This document shows positions 37,201 through 49,200 of a DNA stretch of 64,000 nucleotides, piece after piece. The DNA comes from Triplophysa rosa (taxonomy: Eukaryota > Chordata > Actinopteri > Cypriniformes > Nemacheilidae). How positions within the stretch are numbered: the first letter of the stretch is position 1; the number at the start of each line of letters is the position of its first letter. The stretch is from contig NC_079892.1 of NCBI RefSeq assembly GCF_024868665.1, positions 11,234,251 through 11,298,250 of the forward strand, in the 5' to 3' direction. The position numbers were made by a program, and so were the translations under genes. The notes below the pieces were generated by a model. The model saw nothing but the letters and a program-made list of their open reading frames with translations, made no database searches and was not told where the DNA came from.

Positions 37201-40200
37201 TTAATATGACACATGTGGTTTTATTGTTAAATACAAAGGTAACTCTATCTCCCCCTTGAGGACTGAATTTTGTCACCACCACATTAAAGCAAGAATGCAT
37301 GTTTTTCTGTAAGCAATTCTGTAAACCCAACAAGATACTTAATAGGATACTAAGATACTTAAATGTCTTTTAAAGATGCCTATCACTAAACTTATGTTTA
37401 GATTAACTTGTGCTCTTCAATTTTTTCAGACACATCACTTTTTAAATTTAGCTTTAATGTGTTTATTGTATCCTCATGGTATTTGAGAGATTAATGTTGT
37501 TGTTCTCTAATAAAAGAATATCTCAGATGCTCAGCATATTTTATACTTAACTTTTTTTCTCTGTTATTTATTTGCTTTCTATCTATCTCTGCTGAAGTGC
37601 TGAGGTTTGTCTGTTGGCTTTGACAGTTATTTATTATTGTTTTTGCTAGCTTGCTGTTTACCTGATGTTGTCAGTGAAGCTCTTTCTGCTGATCTGAGAC
37701 CAGTCGTTTTCTTCATCGTTAGGTTTGAAAGTAGAGGATGTGAGAGATATTTCTCTCAGATCAGCATGACACTTTTGACATTCACATCGGACACATATTA
37801 AGCAGTCAGAACTTCCTAACCTTGTGTGGGGAAAATTTTACGGACAAAAAACATTTTTATAGCCTATATGTTTAAGAGGTGACGATCAGATTGTCCTTTA
37901 CCAAATTTCTGTGACTTTCAATACAACCATTTTTTTGGGCTACTAAAAATGTTGTTCCCAGTTTATCATTTTCTCTGTAAATTAGCTGTGCTGTATGATG
38001 AAATCAAAATCGACTGCACTTGCTAAATTGTTATCATTACTCTTGGAAACATCTTACATATTTGGGGCAGTTGTTGTTGTTGTAAAGGCCAGATGTTCCC
38101 TTTATAAAAATAATCCTTATCAAAAAGTCTGATAGATTTGATGAAGCTCACACAAGATCACACATGAGATCAATTCTTCATTGGCTCACAAGATGAATGG
38201 GGTTTTTTTTGGCCCACATTGGTTTCGTGCTGCTTTCTTTTTTGTTTGTTTGCCCTTTAGTTGTTGTCAAAGCTAAGACCTCGACTGAAGTTTGATGAGG
38301 TCAGAGTCACGTGACACCTGTAAGCTGTGAATAAAGTTGATTTACTGGATGTTCGTGCATGAGAGCAGTCGTGGTGTAACTTTGTGCTTGTTGATTCCTT
38401 TTTCTAAAAGTGATTTCCTTAGAGACCGACCTGATGCTTCTCACCTTCTGTTGCCACATTTTAGTTCACATTTCAGTGGAATGATAAAGCCACGGTGTAT
38501 TTGTTAATAAACATAATTAGAAAAATGAGACTTAGTTTTGGCTAAATTTAGAGTGAAAGGAGGAAAACAAGTATGTTTCGTGAATAACACAATCCCATAA
38601 AGCAGTAAAACGTTTATGTAACAATATTCATGAAAAGTCTAGTTTTTTAGTTATTAATAGAAAAATCTGTCATATTAAAAATGAATTTTGTTTTGTATAT
38701 TGTTTATATTTTATTCAAATGAATTGCTTTGCATATTTGTATGTATCGTTTATTAGAGTATCATTATATGTATGTCAGCGCTGTCCTTCTGAAACATTGG
38801 ATGTCCAAATTCACTGCTTCTCCAGAAAAACACTAAATGAAATAATATTGTGTTGTCAAAAAAAGTGACAAGCACTTTTTATTGGTTAGATATTTGGAGT
38901 GACAAACATAAAAGTTGACTAATAATAATGATTTTTTGCAAAAAATATCACCAAATATGGAGATACGAGGTTTCAGAAGGAGAGCAGCAATTTGCTGCAT
39001 TCATTACATGAATTCGCTGTAGACAGCAAACAACAGGCAGCATAGGTGTTCAGAAAACAGCCTTGGAGATTTCTGTCCCTTTCATTCTTTCTTCAGAAAA
39101 AGTGAGAGAAGCAAAGTTTTCCTAAGAGGCCAATATGGCCCATTTCTCCAGCATGCGATCGATCGCTTTCATGGTGTAATCTATCCTCCGCCCGTTGCAG
39201 CTGTTCAATCTCGCTCCTGCATCTCATGTAGAGCTGATATACTGATGTCTTTATAAACCCTTCCTCTCCAGCACACACATTACCTGCCTGCACTGCATCC
39301 ATCAACTGTACAGTGTACATGTGTGGGGTTAACAAAAGTGCAAGCACTATGTGTTATGCTGTGCGGTTCTGAATATTTACACACTGTATGTGTTCTGGTA
39401 AATAGCAGTTGTGTTTTATACATGTAGAGAAGATAATCAAAGCTGTTAATTAGCAAACTAAAATATTTTGGTGGAGTTGTATGGCAGCAGTACAAGAGTG
39501 AACCACCTGAGCACAGTTTGAGATCAGATTCAAATGTATGACAACCATAAATGTTTTAATACTCCCTGTTTGGTTTGAGAGACCTGGTCATACTTTTCAC
39601 AAGTCCATTAGTACCTTTCCTTAGATTCAATTTAATATTAAAGTCTTATCTTTTTCAGCACTTCCTTTGCAGGACTTTTATAAACGGTTTTATTAATTTA
39701 ATTCATTTATGTTATTGGAGTGTGCCGATCTAAATTAATTACAAATCCATTAACCCAGACACAAAATCAATATACTGATTTACTTATTGTATAGTATATG
39801 TGATTTGAGATTTGATTCAAAGACTTTTTTTTAAGCAAGTTATAATATTAGAAGATTTGACTAATTTAATTTCTAATAGTAATTTTGTTCATAGTAATTT
39901 AGTCTGGGGATAGTTGTCACACTTTTGATTTCTCAGTGCAGGTTTTATTATTTGTCAGATTCTATATACTGTACACTGTAAAAAAAATCCCATAATAAAC
40001 GGTAATTTTCCAGCAGCTACTGAAAATGTACACTGGTAATTTTTATCCGTTTATCTTATGGACATTTCCGTTAATGTTAAAACAATGCAATGCAGTGCGA
40101 AATTTAAAATACAAGTGTTAATACAGAATATTCTTATATATCCGTATAGTTCAAATAATATAATACTGTAAAATAAACGTTTTTCACACAAAATTTCATT

Positions 40201-43200
40201 TCTGTAATTTGATGTTTTTTTTACCGTATTTAAAAAAATATGTAAGCAAAAAACAGTAAATTTCTGTAAAATTACAGTTTACTACATTATACGTGAAAAA
40301 TCTGTTAAAAAAGCTGTATAATTCTGTATTTTTTACAGTGTATACATAAGTGTTGGCCACAAAAACTGTTTTGAAGATTTCCAAATTTATTTTCCAGCGA
40401 AATTGTTTATTAAATTTTAAACTAGGCGTCAGTAGTATTTTAATTGCAATTAATCACACCCTTTTTGTGCAATTAATCGCACACTTATCATTAAGTTAAG
40501 CATACACATTTAACACATTTATTTTGTAATCGTTTACTGTATTTACTATACATTTTAGTCATTTCTTTTGCCAAACATATGTTATAGAAATATAGATATT
40601 TCAGTTGCCGCCGGTGGTCCAGTGGACTGCGTGCCGACATATTGTGCAGCAGTTCGAGTCCCGGCTCGTGGTCCTTACCCAGCTCCAATACCCTCTTTCA
40701 TCCCATAACTTCCTGTCTCTCTCCCCAAGCTATAAAGGTAAATGAATCTGTTGCATTTGGAGAGCAAAAATAAGTGAAGGATTTTGTGGTCATGTAATCA
40801 ATTTTGTTTCACCTCTTGTTCATGATACGTGGTTCGTTTGTGTGAAGTGCAGAATTGTGACAGAAATATGAGGTGCTGAATGGCACAAAACAAAACGTTA
40901 AAGAGCTTTGTTATTTTAAGTGTACGTGCATTATTTGCTTTTATTTATTTTAATTAAAAAATAATTAATAATTTGGTTAGTAATTTTTATAATTCACATT
41001 TGTTAACGTTTTAAAGTATACAGCCCAATTTAAACGCTTAAACCTTTTGTGACGTCTAGGGCCATCACTAAAATTCACACAGCCCAGGACGGCCAGAATA
41101 TTTTTACATTTTATGATGCAAAACCAGGATTAGGTAATGTGTGGAAAAGACATCACGTGCTGACAGGTCATTCGCTTTCACCTCTAATATGACTGGCACC
41201 TCTGTGGTCTGAGCCAGCAAGGACGCTATCCAGCTCTCGAATGCCCATGTGGCACCAGGATCGGGCTCCGCTGTGACCTTGACAGGAGATGATTGAGAAA
41301 GAGATCCATCAGGAACCAGAGACAACACATGTCCTTTTCTCTCTCTGCCCTCCAAAACCCAACACAACACAATTGTTTTTATATCCTTGAAACTGAGGTT
41401 TTGTTTTAACTTTACCACCTAAAACTCATTCATCCATTGCTCTCATCAAGGTCATAGGTTTGGCTTTGAATCCGACCAGCTGCTGCTATTTCAGCATAAA
41501 ATACTAACCTATTGCCATCATTTCGGTTCTGGGCTGTTGTTGTCACCCTTTAAGTCCTTACAGAATGCTTCTAGCATCCACAGCTGCTGCCCGACCAAAC
41601 ATACTGTACCAAACCTTATTTCACTGTACAATTATAAATGTTTCTTGACTTTACTTATTAAATGAGCTGTAGAGATTGAATTTAGAAAGTTGAAGGATGG
41701 GCTAAGAAGAGAGTTGTTTCTGAAGTTTGGTTTCCTGTAGGCATGAAAAATTCAGTCACAGACTTCTAAACTGTATTAAAAAAGTATTTTTTCGTCATCA
41801 CGAAACAATTGCAATAATTTCATTAGTTTATTTCATTTTTGTATACACTGCCGTTCAAAAGTTAAGGGTCACTTATTCAATTGAATTTTATTTATTCTAA
41901 AAAATAATAATAATAGTAAACTTATCAAAACTATGGAATAACACAAATAGAACTATGGTAGATAGATACATTTCGTGCGTTGTCCCAGAATTAACACAGA
42001 TTGTGTTGTTTTCAACACAACTGTTTTTAAAGTGTATCTGTATATTAAAAAATATTTATATCTTTATAAAATATAGTTCTTTTTTTAATGTCTTCGAGTA
42101 CACTTACATTTACCAAAAAATGCTCATTGTTAGTTTATGTTAGTTAAAGCATTGACTGATGTAAACAAATACAGTCTTATTGTAAAGTGTTATTCTACAC
42201 TGTAACAAATTTCGTATGATAATTGTGCATAAAATAAACGTTTTGCTCATATAATGATATATTTTCCTATCTGGCAAGATTTTATTGATAATATCTTCAG
42301 TTTGGCAAAGGATTCAAGCTGCTGGATAAAAATACACCGGAATTGTGTAACTTACAGTAAATATATTTATGCTGTGAATCATTATATCTGTGAGTCATTT
42401 TTAACAGATTTTTTATCAGTACAAATCTGAAGAGACTCCACATATATTATTTGTTTCCATTATTGTTCATTTAGCGTAGTTTCCTCTTGTCAAGTTGTCT
42501 GTGCGTTGTATCTTTTCGAGTGCTCTGGCTGCTGGGAGAGATAGCGACAGAACAACAGGCCAGGGAGTTTAGCTGGTAAGCTAGCGTGTGCATATTACTA
42601 CAAAAATAAACGCTTCGCGCATATAGTTATATATTTTCTCATCTGGCAAGATTTGATTGATAACAGTTTGCGAAGGAGTAATGCTGTTGGATAAAAAATT
42701 ATCTGGAATTGTGTCCGTGTGTATGTTATGTGTGTGTTTGTGCGTAGCCATGTGAAGGAAACCAATAAGTTACTAAAGTGTGCTGAGCTGAAAGAAAACG
42801 CAATAACAGGTAAGACTTTTAAAGAGTTTTAATGGTTAGACATTTGATGAGAATGAGAAATGTTGTAAGTCAATAAATGTCATTTTTGTGGTAAAAGTGG
42901 TGTCTTTATTTCACAGTACACAAAAATGAATGCAGTAATGCATGTTACACTAGTCTAATATTTGCTGTGATAAAGAACACAGCATTCTAATACTCTAATT
43001 GCAATTACAGAACTGTGATTATTACTGTTATAAAGAATTACAGTATTTAATAGTTACTGTGATTAAACTTACAGTCAGCATACTGTGGAATGTTTTACAG
43101 CAACTTACTTGCCAATTGCTGCCAGCAAGTTGCTGTAAATTTCACTGTATTCTTTTTACAGTGTACGAACACAGAAATTTCACTGTATTCCTAACCATAG

Positions 43201-45653
43201 TAGTATGGAAGTATGCCAGTATGCCATTGTGACACAGCCCTGGTTTAAAGGGTCCTCCCTGACTATACGACGGCACAGAGCTGAAGCCCTTCAGTCGTGT
43301 AGATTCATTCTCCTCTAAAGTGCCTTTGTTCCGCTAGGATACACCTCATGAGTCCATTGCTCCTTATTTATGACCTTTAAATCCTAAATAATCACTATGC
43401 CTCTGTCACTACGCCTGTTCGACAGAGAGAGCAGCATTGTTGAATTAGATTTACGTGAGACGTCCATGCTGGCTGTAGACAAAAACAGCTTCAACCAGTC
43501 TCCCAGTCTGGCCATGCTGGTCTCACAGCCTCAAAACAGTGCTCAAAACCATCTTAAACTGGTTTACCAGATGAGAAAACTAGCTTATTAACTCCCATTA
43601 CCAGCAGCGATGATCATGCAAGAGAAGTCATGCAATGTTAAGGGTCAACCCTGTTGACCGAAGTCGTCACGGGATTAAATATAATAAAGCGACAGCGCAA
43701 TATGTGCCGATTAGAGCTTGGGGTTGTTAGGGCATCAGGAGCCTTGCCGTTCTCACTTCAGGGAGGGCGTAAAGTTACAAAATGCTTAGGCGGTATTATT
43801 AGACACCAGCGTTCAGCCAACCACACAGATTCCGTGTCTCATCTGCCCTTCCTGCTCGTGCCGCACAAGGGCGAAGCCCAAAGCGAGCAAATATAGTTCA
43901 TCTGATCAAATGAAGGCACGGCCATGCTGTTAAGCAATCATCTTTTTGGCTGTGTCTGATAAGTGGAGTCTGTAGCCTCCAGATGGTGTGCGTGCGTGTT
44001 TCTGTACGTGCGTGTGCGTGCGTCTGTGGATGCGAAACAGAGAGTCACAGGATGAGGTTAGTCTGGCCACGCTGATCTGTCTTTACCATGCTGCCAAAAT
44101 CAGTATCCGCTCCCAAGAGCAGGTACCCGGGACGCACGGCAAGAGCTTGGAGCGCAGTCTGGAAAATTTTGCTCAAATGCTTGAAATTCCATCATTTCAG
44201 CAAAAAATCAAATGGATAAAAGAGTGCATGTTTGGTGCAGATGGGTGCCAAACAGTATGGGATAGATTTTCATGGTTTCTGGGGTTTGGCTCAGTCCTGT
44301 GAAAACCTGGGCTATGTTTGGAATTGTTTTCCAGCATACTATTACAGAGTAGTGTGTACTGTTATATATTTTTAAAGGGTGTATCCAGTTTGCAATGAAA
44401 AGTGCGTCATACAGGAGTGTGCACCATTTTTGACATTCACACTCAGCATGTGGCATTTATTTGTCTCAAAATAAATTGATACAATTTTGCAAAAACAGTT
44501 CTTTAAGCACTATATGGTGGTAAGGTATATGGGACCCATTTTCAGTATTAACTAAAAAAATATATGATTTATTGCATTTTGAACTTTGGATTTTTATAGA
44601 CCGTTTCATGGACGCACGGGCCTGGCTCGAAGTTAACTTCCGGTCTGTGTTTTTTGATCGGTCTGACTAGTGCATAATAATATAACTATTTATATTTTAT
44701 TTAAATTATACTAATATTAATTTATATTCATATTTTATTGTATAATATTTGTACTAAATAAACAATTTGTTGAATTTTATTGTATGTAATTAAAAAAAAA
44801 CAATTTGTTGAATGGGTCATGTAACTTGTCGCTTTTAAGTTTAGCCAAGTAACAGTTTCTCTATTGGTTACCAAAAATAATACTGGCTAGACATACTTTT
44901 AACTTGCTAGCTAATGTAATTTACTTGTTATTTCTTTTGCGTGTTATCAGAAATTATCTACAGGGACTTTATTCTCTGTGGATCTGTACCGGAAGTTAAT
45001 TTCAGGCCATGCGCAGTAACTTTTGTTTATGTTGTTGCTTTAAAACTGTCTACCTATATTTATTCAAGATAAACTTGTTTTTCAGCTATAGCATACTTTT
45101 TGTTTACAAAACATGAATATCACCTTCTCCCATATTTTTTTAATTTTGCCGATATATTTGGTATTCCAAAAAAGACATGCACAATATGTACTGTGTAGTA
45201 TACATACAACATTCCTAGTAGGAGTGGTACAGCAAGGTACTGTTTATAGTTAACTACTGTAAATGTAAAGCTATTAAAATAATTCTGTTAATTCAAATTA
45301 GTAAAAAATTTCAAAACCTGACTAATGAAATAAAAACTGAAAAAATGTTTCCTTGGCAATAAAAAGTTCAAGTTGTTAAGTAAACTTATTATAAAATAAG
45401 TTTAAATTGATGCACTAAAATATGAACTGAAGAAAAAGAAAAATTAAAACTGAAATAAAAATAAATTAAACATAATTTAGCAATATAAATAATAAACAAA
45501 TAAATAATAAAATGACAGAAACACAGCAAAATTGCTCAAGCTTACCCACAATTAACATGAAAATTAAAAATATAAAAATAAAAAGGTAATTTAAAATATT
45601 TCATAAACTATAATAAAACGAAAGACTATAATAACTAGAACAGTATAATGTGT

Positions 45654-45714
<61 letters not shown>

Positions 45715-46228
45715 AGTGAAAATGGGTGAGTGATAGGGATACAGGAGAAGCATCAGGGATTACAAGCCCTCAACAAGGCAATTCAATTAGTCAGCTTTTA
45801 GAAGACAGAGGAAAGGCGAGATAGTGAGAAAATGTGATTAATCATAGTGAGACTAACTCACAAGAGTCCACTGAAAGGTTTACTGCCTAACAAAAGAAAA
45901 CAACACACTGCAAATGAAGGCTATAAGCAGTTGCTACTAATCTAGTGTAGTCTACACATTGGATCACTCAAAAGTGTGAAACGCTGTCAAATGTGATGTT
46001 TACATTTTGTCCATATTGCTGGCTTCCACACCAGGGGAACGTTTTCATGATTCCAGAAATTTTGGGCGGATGTTCCCTCTTTTTGTCCTGTTTGAAACGC
46101 AGGAACCGGAAATGATTTTAGTTCAGGGGGACAAAATTAGCTAGGAAACTACGAGTGATGCAAGTGTATGTTGGTTGGCTGAACAGTTATAAGACATGCA
46201 TATAAAAAGCTAATTTTAGCAAATGTTA

Positions 46229-46267
<39 letters not shown>

Positions 46268-49200
46268 GATCTAATTGGCTGAAGCCATGCTGTGGGCGGA
46301 GAGCGGCGTTGTGGCAGGTCTGTTTGTTGAGCGTGGGCTTTAACTGTTTCCTGGTGGCCTGTGTCATCCTAGTGGTGCTTTTATTGACTCTGGAACTGCT
46401 CATCGATACCAAGGTCCTACAATGTGAGTATTTCTTCTCTTCAGGAGCTGATCTGAGGTCAGACAACTCAGAAAAGAGTAGTAGTAGTAGTATTAATTTA
46501 AATGTCCATTGTTTAATTTTTAGCGGCATCTAGAGGTGAGGTTGCGAATTGCAACCAATGGCTCACTCCACCCCTCCCTTTCGAAGCACTAAGGTGGCTG
46601 ACGCAGAACTAAGATGTTGTTATGTTTTTGCTTCTTTGCCGAAGGAGATAACGTATTTACGAAACACACTCTGTAGAGCAGTTTGTCCGTTTAGGGTTAT
46701 ACATTTAAAAAGGTAAGCTTATAATAGTGATTGATAAATTGAGCTGTACTATTTTGTGGGAAATTTAACATTGGTTGACTTCACCCATATGAAGATGAAT
46801 ACATAAAGTAACCTGCAATTTAATTTCTCAAACAGAGATGGCGACAGAGATGCAAAAGTAAAAAATTGCAATTTCAAAGTTGTATTTTGCATTATGTGCA
46901 AAAATATTACAAAAATGTACACTTTTTTTGGCTTGGTTTTACACGCTTCTAATTGAGTTTTATCAGTTAATTTAAATAATGAAGCTGCTGAATCCCATCC
47001 TTCTATATTGCATACAGCTGTATATAAAGGAAAGACCAAATATTTTTTAATGTTATTATATTACTTTATTAACTCCCTGTCATTATGCCATTCCAACACG
47101 TTGTTTCTTTGTTGTAAAGTCCATGGTATCTGCCTCTGTACTGCCATCTTGTTACTCTCAACTAGGTTAGGAGACCTCTTCAGCTCTCTTAAATAATTAA
47201 GGAGCTGTCTTAACACTTTTTAACCTTTATTAATCACTCTAATGCTTAACTGTAAGAATAAGAGTAAAATTACGTCATTCTTAGAATTTTGACACACACT
47301 TTAGTGTGTCTACTTTTAGTACTAAGTACAATTTTACTCTGAGTGGCTTTATACATACGGGCCCTGACCTCCCCCGAGTTTCCTCTTTATAAACATATAA
47401 ATATGAAGAGTTTATTTCCATAAAGAGATAACTCCGTTTTTTATTTTGTTATCATGGTTTTATTGTGTTAGTCAACTGTATTTTTTGAGTTATTATGGCT
47501 TACATCAAAATAAACCAACTGCAGTTTGATTGATATTAATTGGAATGCACAATAAAAAAACGTGAATTTTGAAAACGTTATCTCTTCTTGAAAATAAACT
47601 CTTCATATATTGTGAGTGATATTTGCCTGGACATTTTTTTATTTCTCACAAGAGCCCTTTGTAAATCCAAATAGAAATGGCCATTCATTCTGTGCAGGAG
47701 AATAACAGACGCAGTTCATCGCCACTGAACTGTGATCGATGACTGAAGCATATATCAGCCCGTGTCTCCGGCTCCTCTGGATATGAGCGTAGAGAGCAGG
47801 ACAGCCACCGGTCAGTGAGATGAATGTATTATGGGCTTGAGGGAGATGAATGGAGTGATGGGCAGATCAGTGATCAGCGCAAACCAAGACATATGGGCAG
47901 AGAGACGGGCAGCACTGAATGCAGTTGATGTCTTGCCCCATAACAGAGTGGATAAATAGACAGAGTTCTGGATGTGGATGGGTTGAATATCATATCATGA
48001 ATGCTTCAAAAGCTTTCTTATTGAATGTGACACGTGCACATGTGGGGATTTGGAGAAAAGTCACTGGGGGGTCAAAAAGGAGTGAGAAATTCTATAACTA
48101 GTAAACTTTCATTTTAAAGGTTCAGTTTGTGAAATTTAGCGGCATCTAAAGGTGAGTTTACGAATTGCAACCAACGGCTCACTTGACCCCTTCCTTTCGA
48201 ATCACTACGGTGGCTGACACAGAGCTAAGAGGTCATCAGGTTTTTGTTTCTTTGCCGAAGGAGATAACTTATTTACAAAACGCAGTTTGTCTGTTTAGGG
48301 CTACTGTAGAAACAACATGGCGAATTCCATGTAGGGGACCCATGGGGCATGTAGATAGAAATAGCTCATTCTAAGATAATAAAAAGATAACGCTTCATTA
48401 TTTAAGGTCTTTATATACCTCTGAAAACATAGTTGTGTATATTATATTGCATTTCTGTTAATACATCCTCCTAAATATCAAACATTGCACCTTTAAAGGT
48501 AAAGTGTGTTTTTGTTTGGAGCCAAATAAAATTGTCCTATGAAAGAGGTAGTCCCATCCTCAACTCACCGCTTCGGTTGAACATCTTGTAATGTACAATT
48601 TAAACAGAGCATTGTTTTAAAATAGAATGTTGCAAGCTAGATTTAAACCTGCATCACCCACGTGAGCACCATGGCTCAATGTGGAGCACATAACTGTTGA
48701 GCCACAGCTCCTAACTTTATTTTTTAGTTTCGTTTGCACACATTTTAGCTTGAATCAGTACAGAGGCTACAAACTGATCTCCGATCAGTAGAAAAACTAA
48801 CTAACATCATCTCTGTATTTTGGGTCTGCAGTCAATAATGCATTCCAGTTCGCCTGTATCATTCACTGGATCAGCCTGGTCATCCTGTCCGTATTCTTCA
48901 CTGAGGTAAAACATTTTCTTACGTGCGTCTCTTTGCATTTTTTAATGTGAATACACTTCTCGCTGTATTTTTACTTGAATGACATAGTATAGCGCATACA
49001 GATGCGAATTGTTACTCTCGATCGGTGGCTCTCAAACTGGGGGCCCAAGATGGATCCAGGGGGGTCACAGATTTTGTGGCATTTTATGAAATATAGAGCT
49101 TTATCATAGATTTTATGCAATCAAACATCAGAAAAGTAAGACCACCAAAACAAGTTCCAGCATTGTATAACTGAATATGTTTTTGGTTTAATAAAAATTC

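Larger units (their letters stand above)
32062..46268 (+). other. tmem266: tmem266 intron 3 (14.2 kb)
   Basis: Largest intron, no coding exon recognised. Contents: TIR-like repeat 32313-32434; CpG-rich patch 34020-34350; TIR element 34434-34916; fragment of the TTAAAGGGATAG family at about 35870-35950; TIR element copy 38778-38990; MITE 39973-40341; SINE 40604-40740; TIR element 42197-43164; inverted-repeat element 44597-45016; A-rich dispersed repeat 45290-45640; (GA)n 45654-45711. Between these it is AT-rich, with nothing else recognised. Confidence 0.6.
46424..48831 (+). other. tmem266: tmem266 intron 4
   Basis: Non-coding; holds the repeat block at 46520-46740, the MITE at 47401-47608, the TIR element at 48116-48494 and a SINE relic at 48630-48711. 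Remaining sequence is AT-rich without recognised signal. Confidence 0.6.

Noticed and set aside
40604..40676. Functional tRNA gene
   Set aside because: Box A and B match, but the acceptor stem does not pair and the sequence continues into a SINE tail.
43397..43591. 64-codon frame MPLSLRLFDRESSIVELDL
   Set aside because: Looks coding-like at first, but lies in a repeat-rich intron with no splice sites in phase with tmem266 and no family match.
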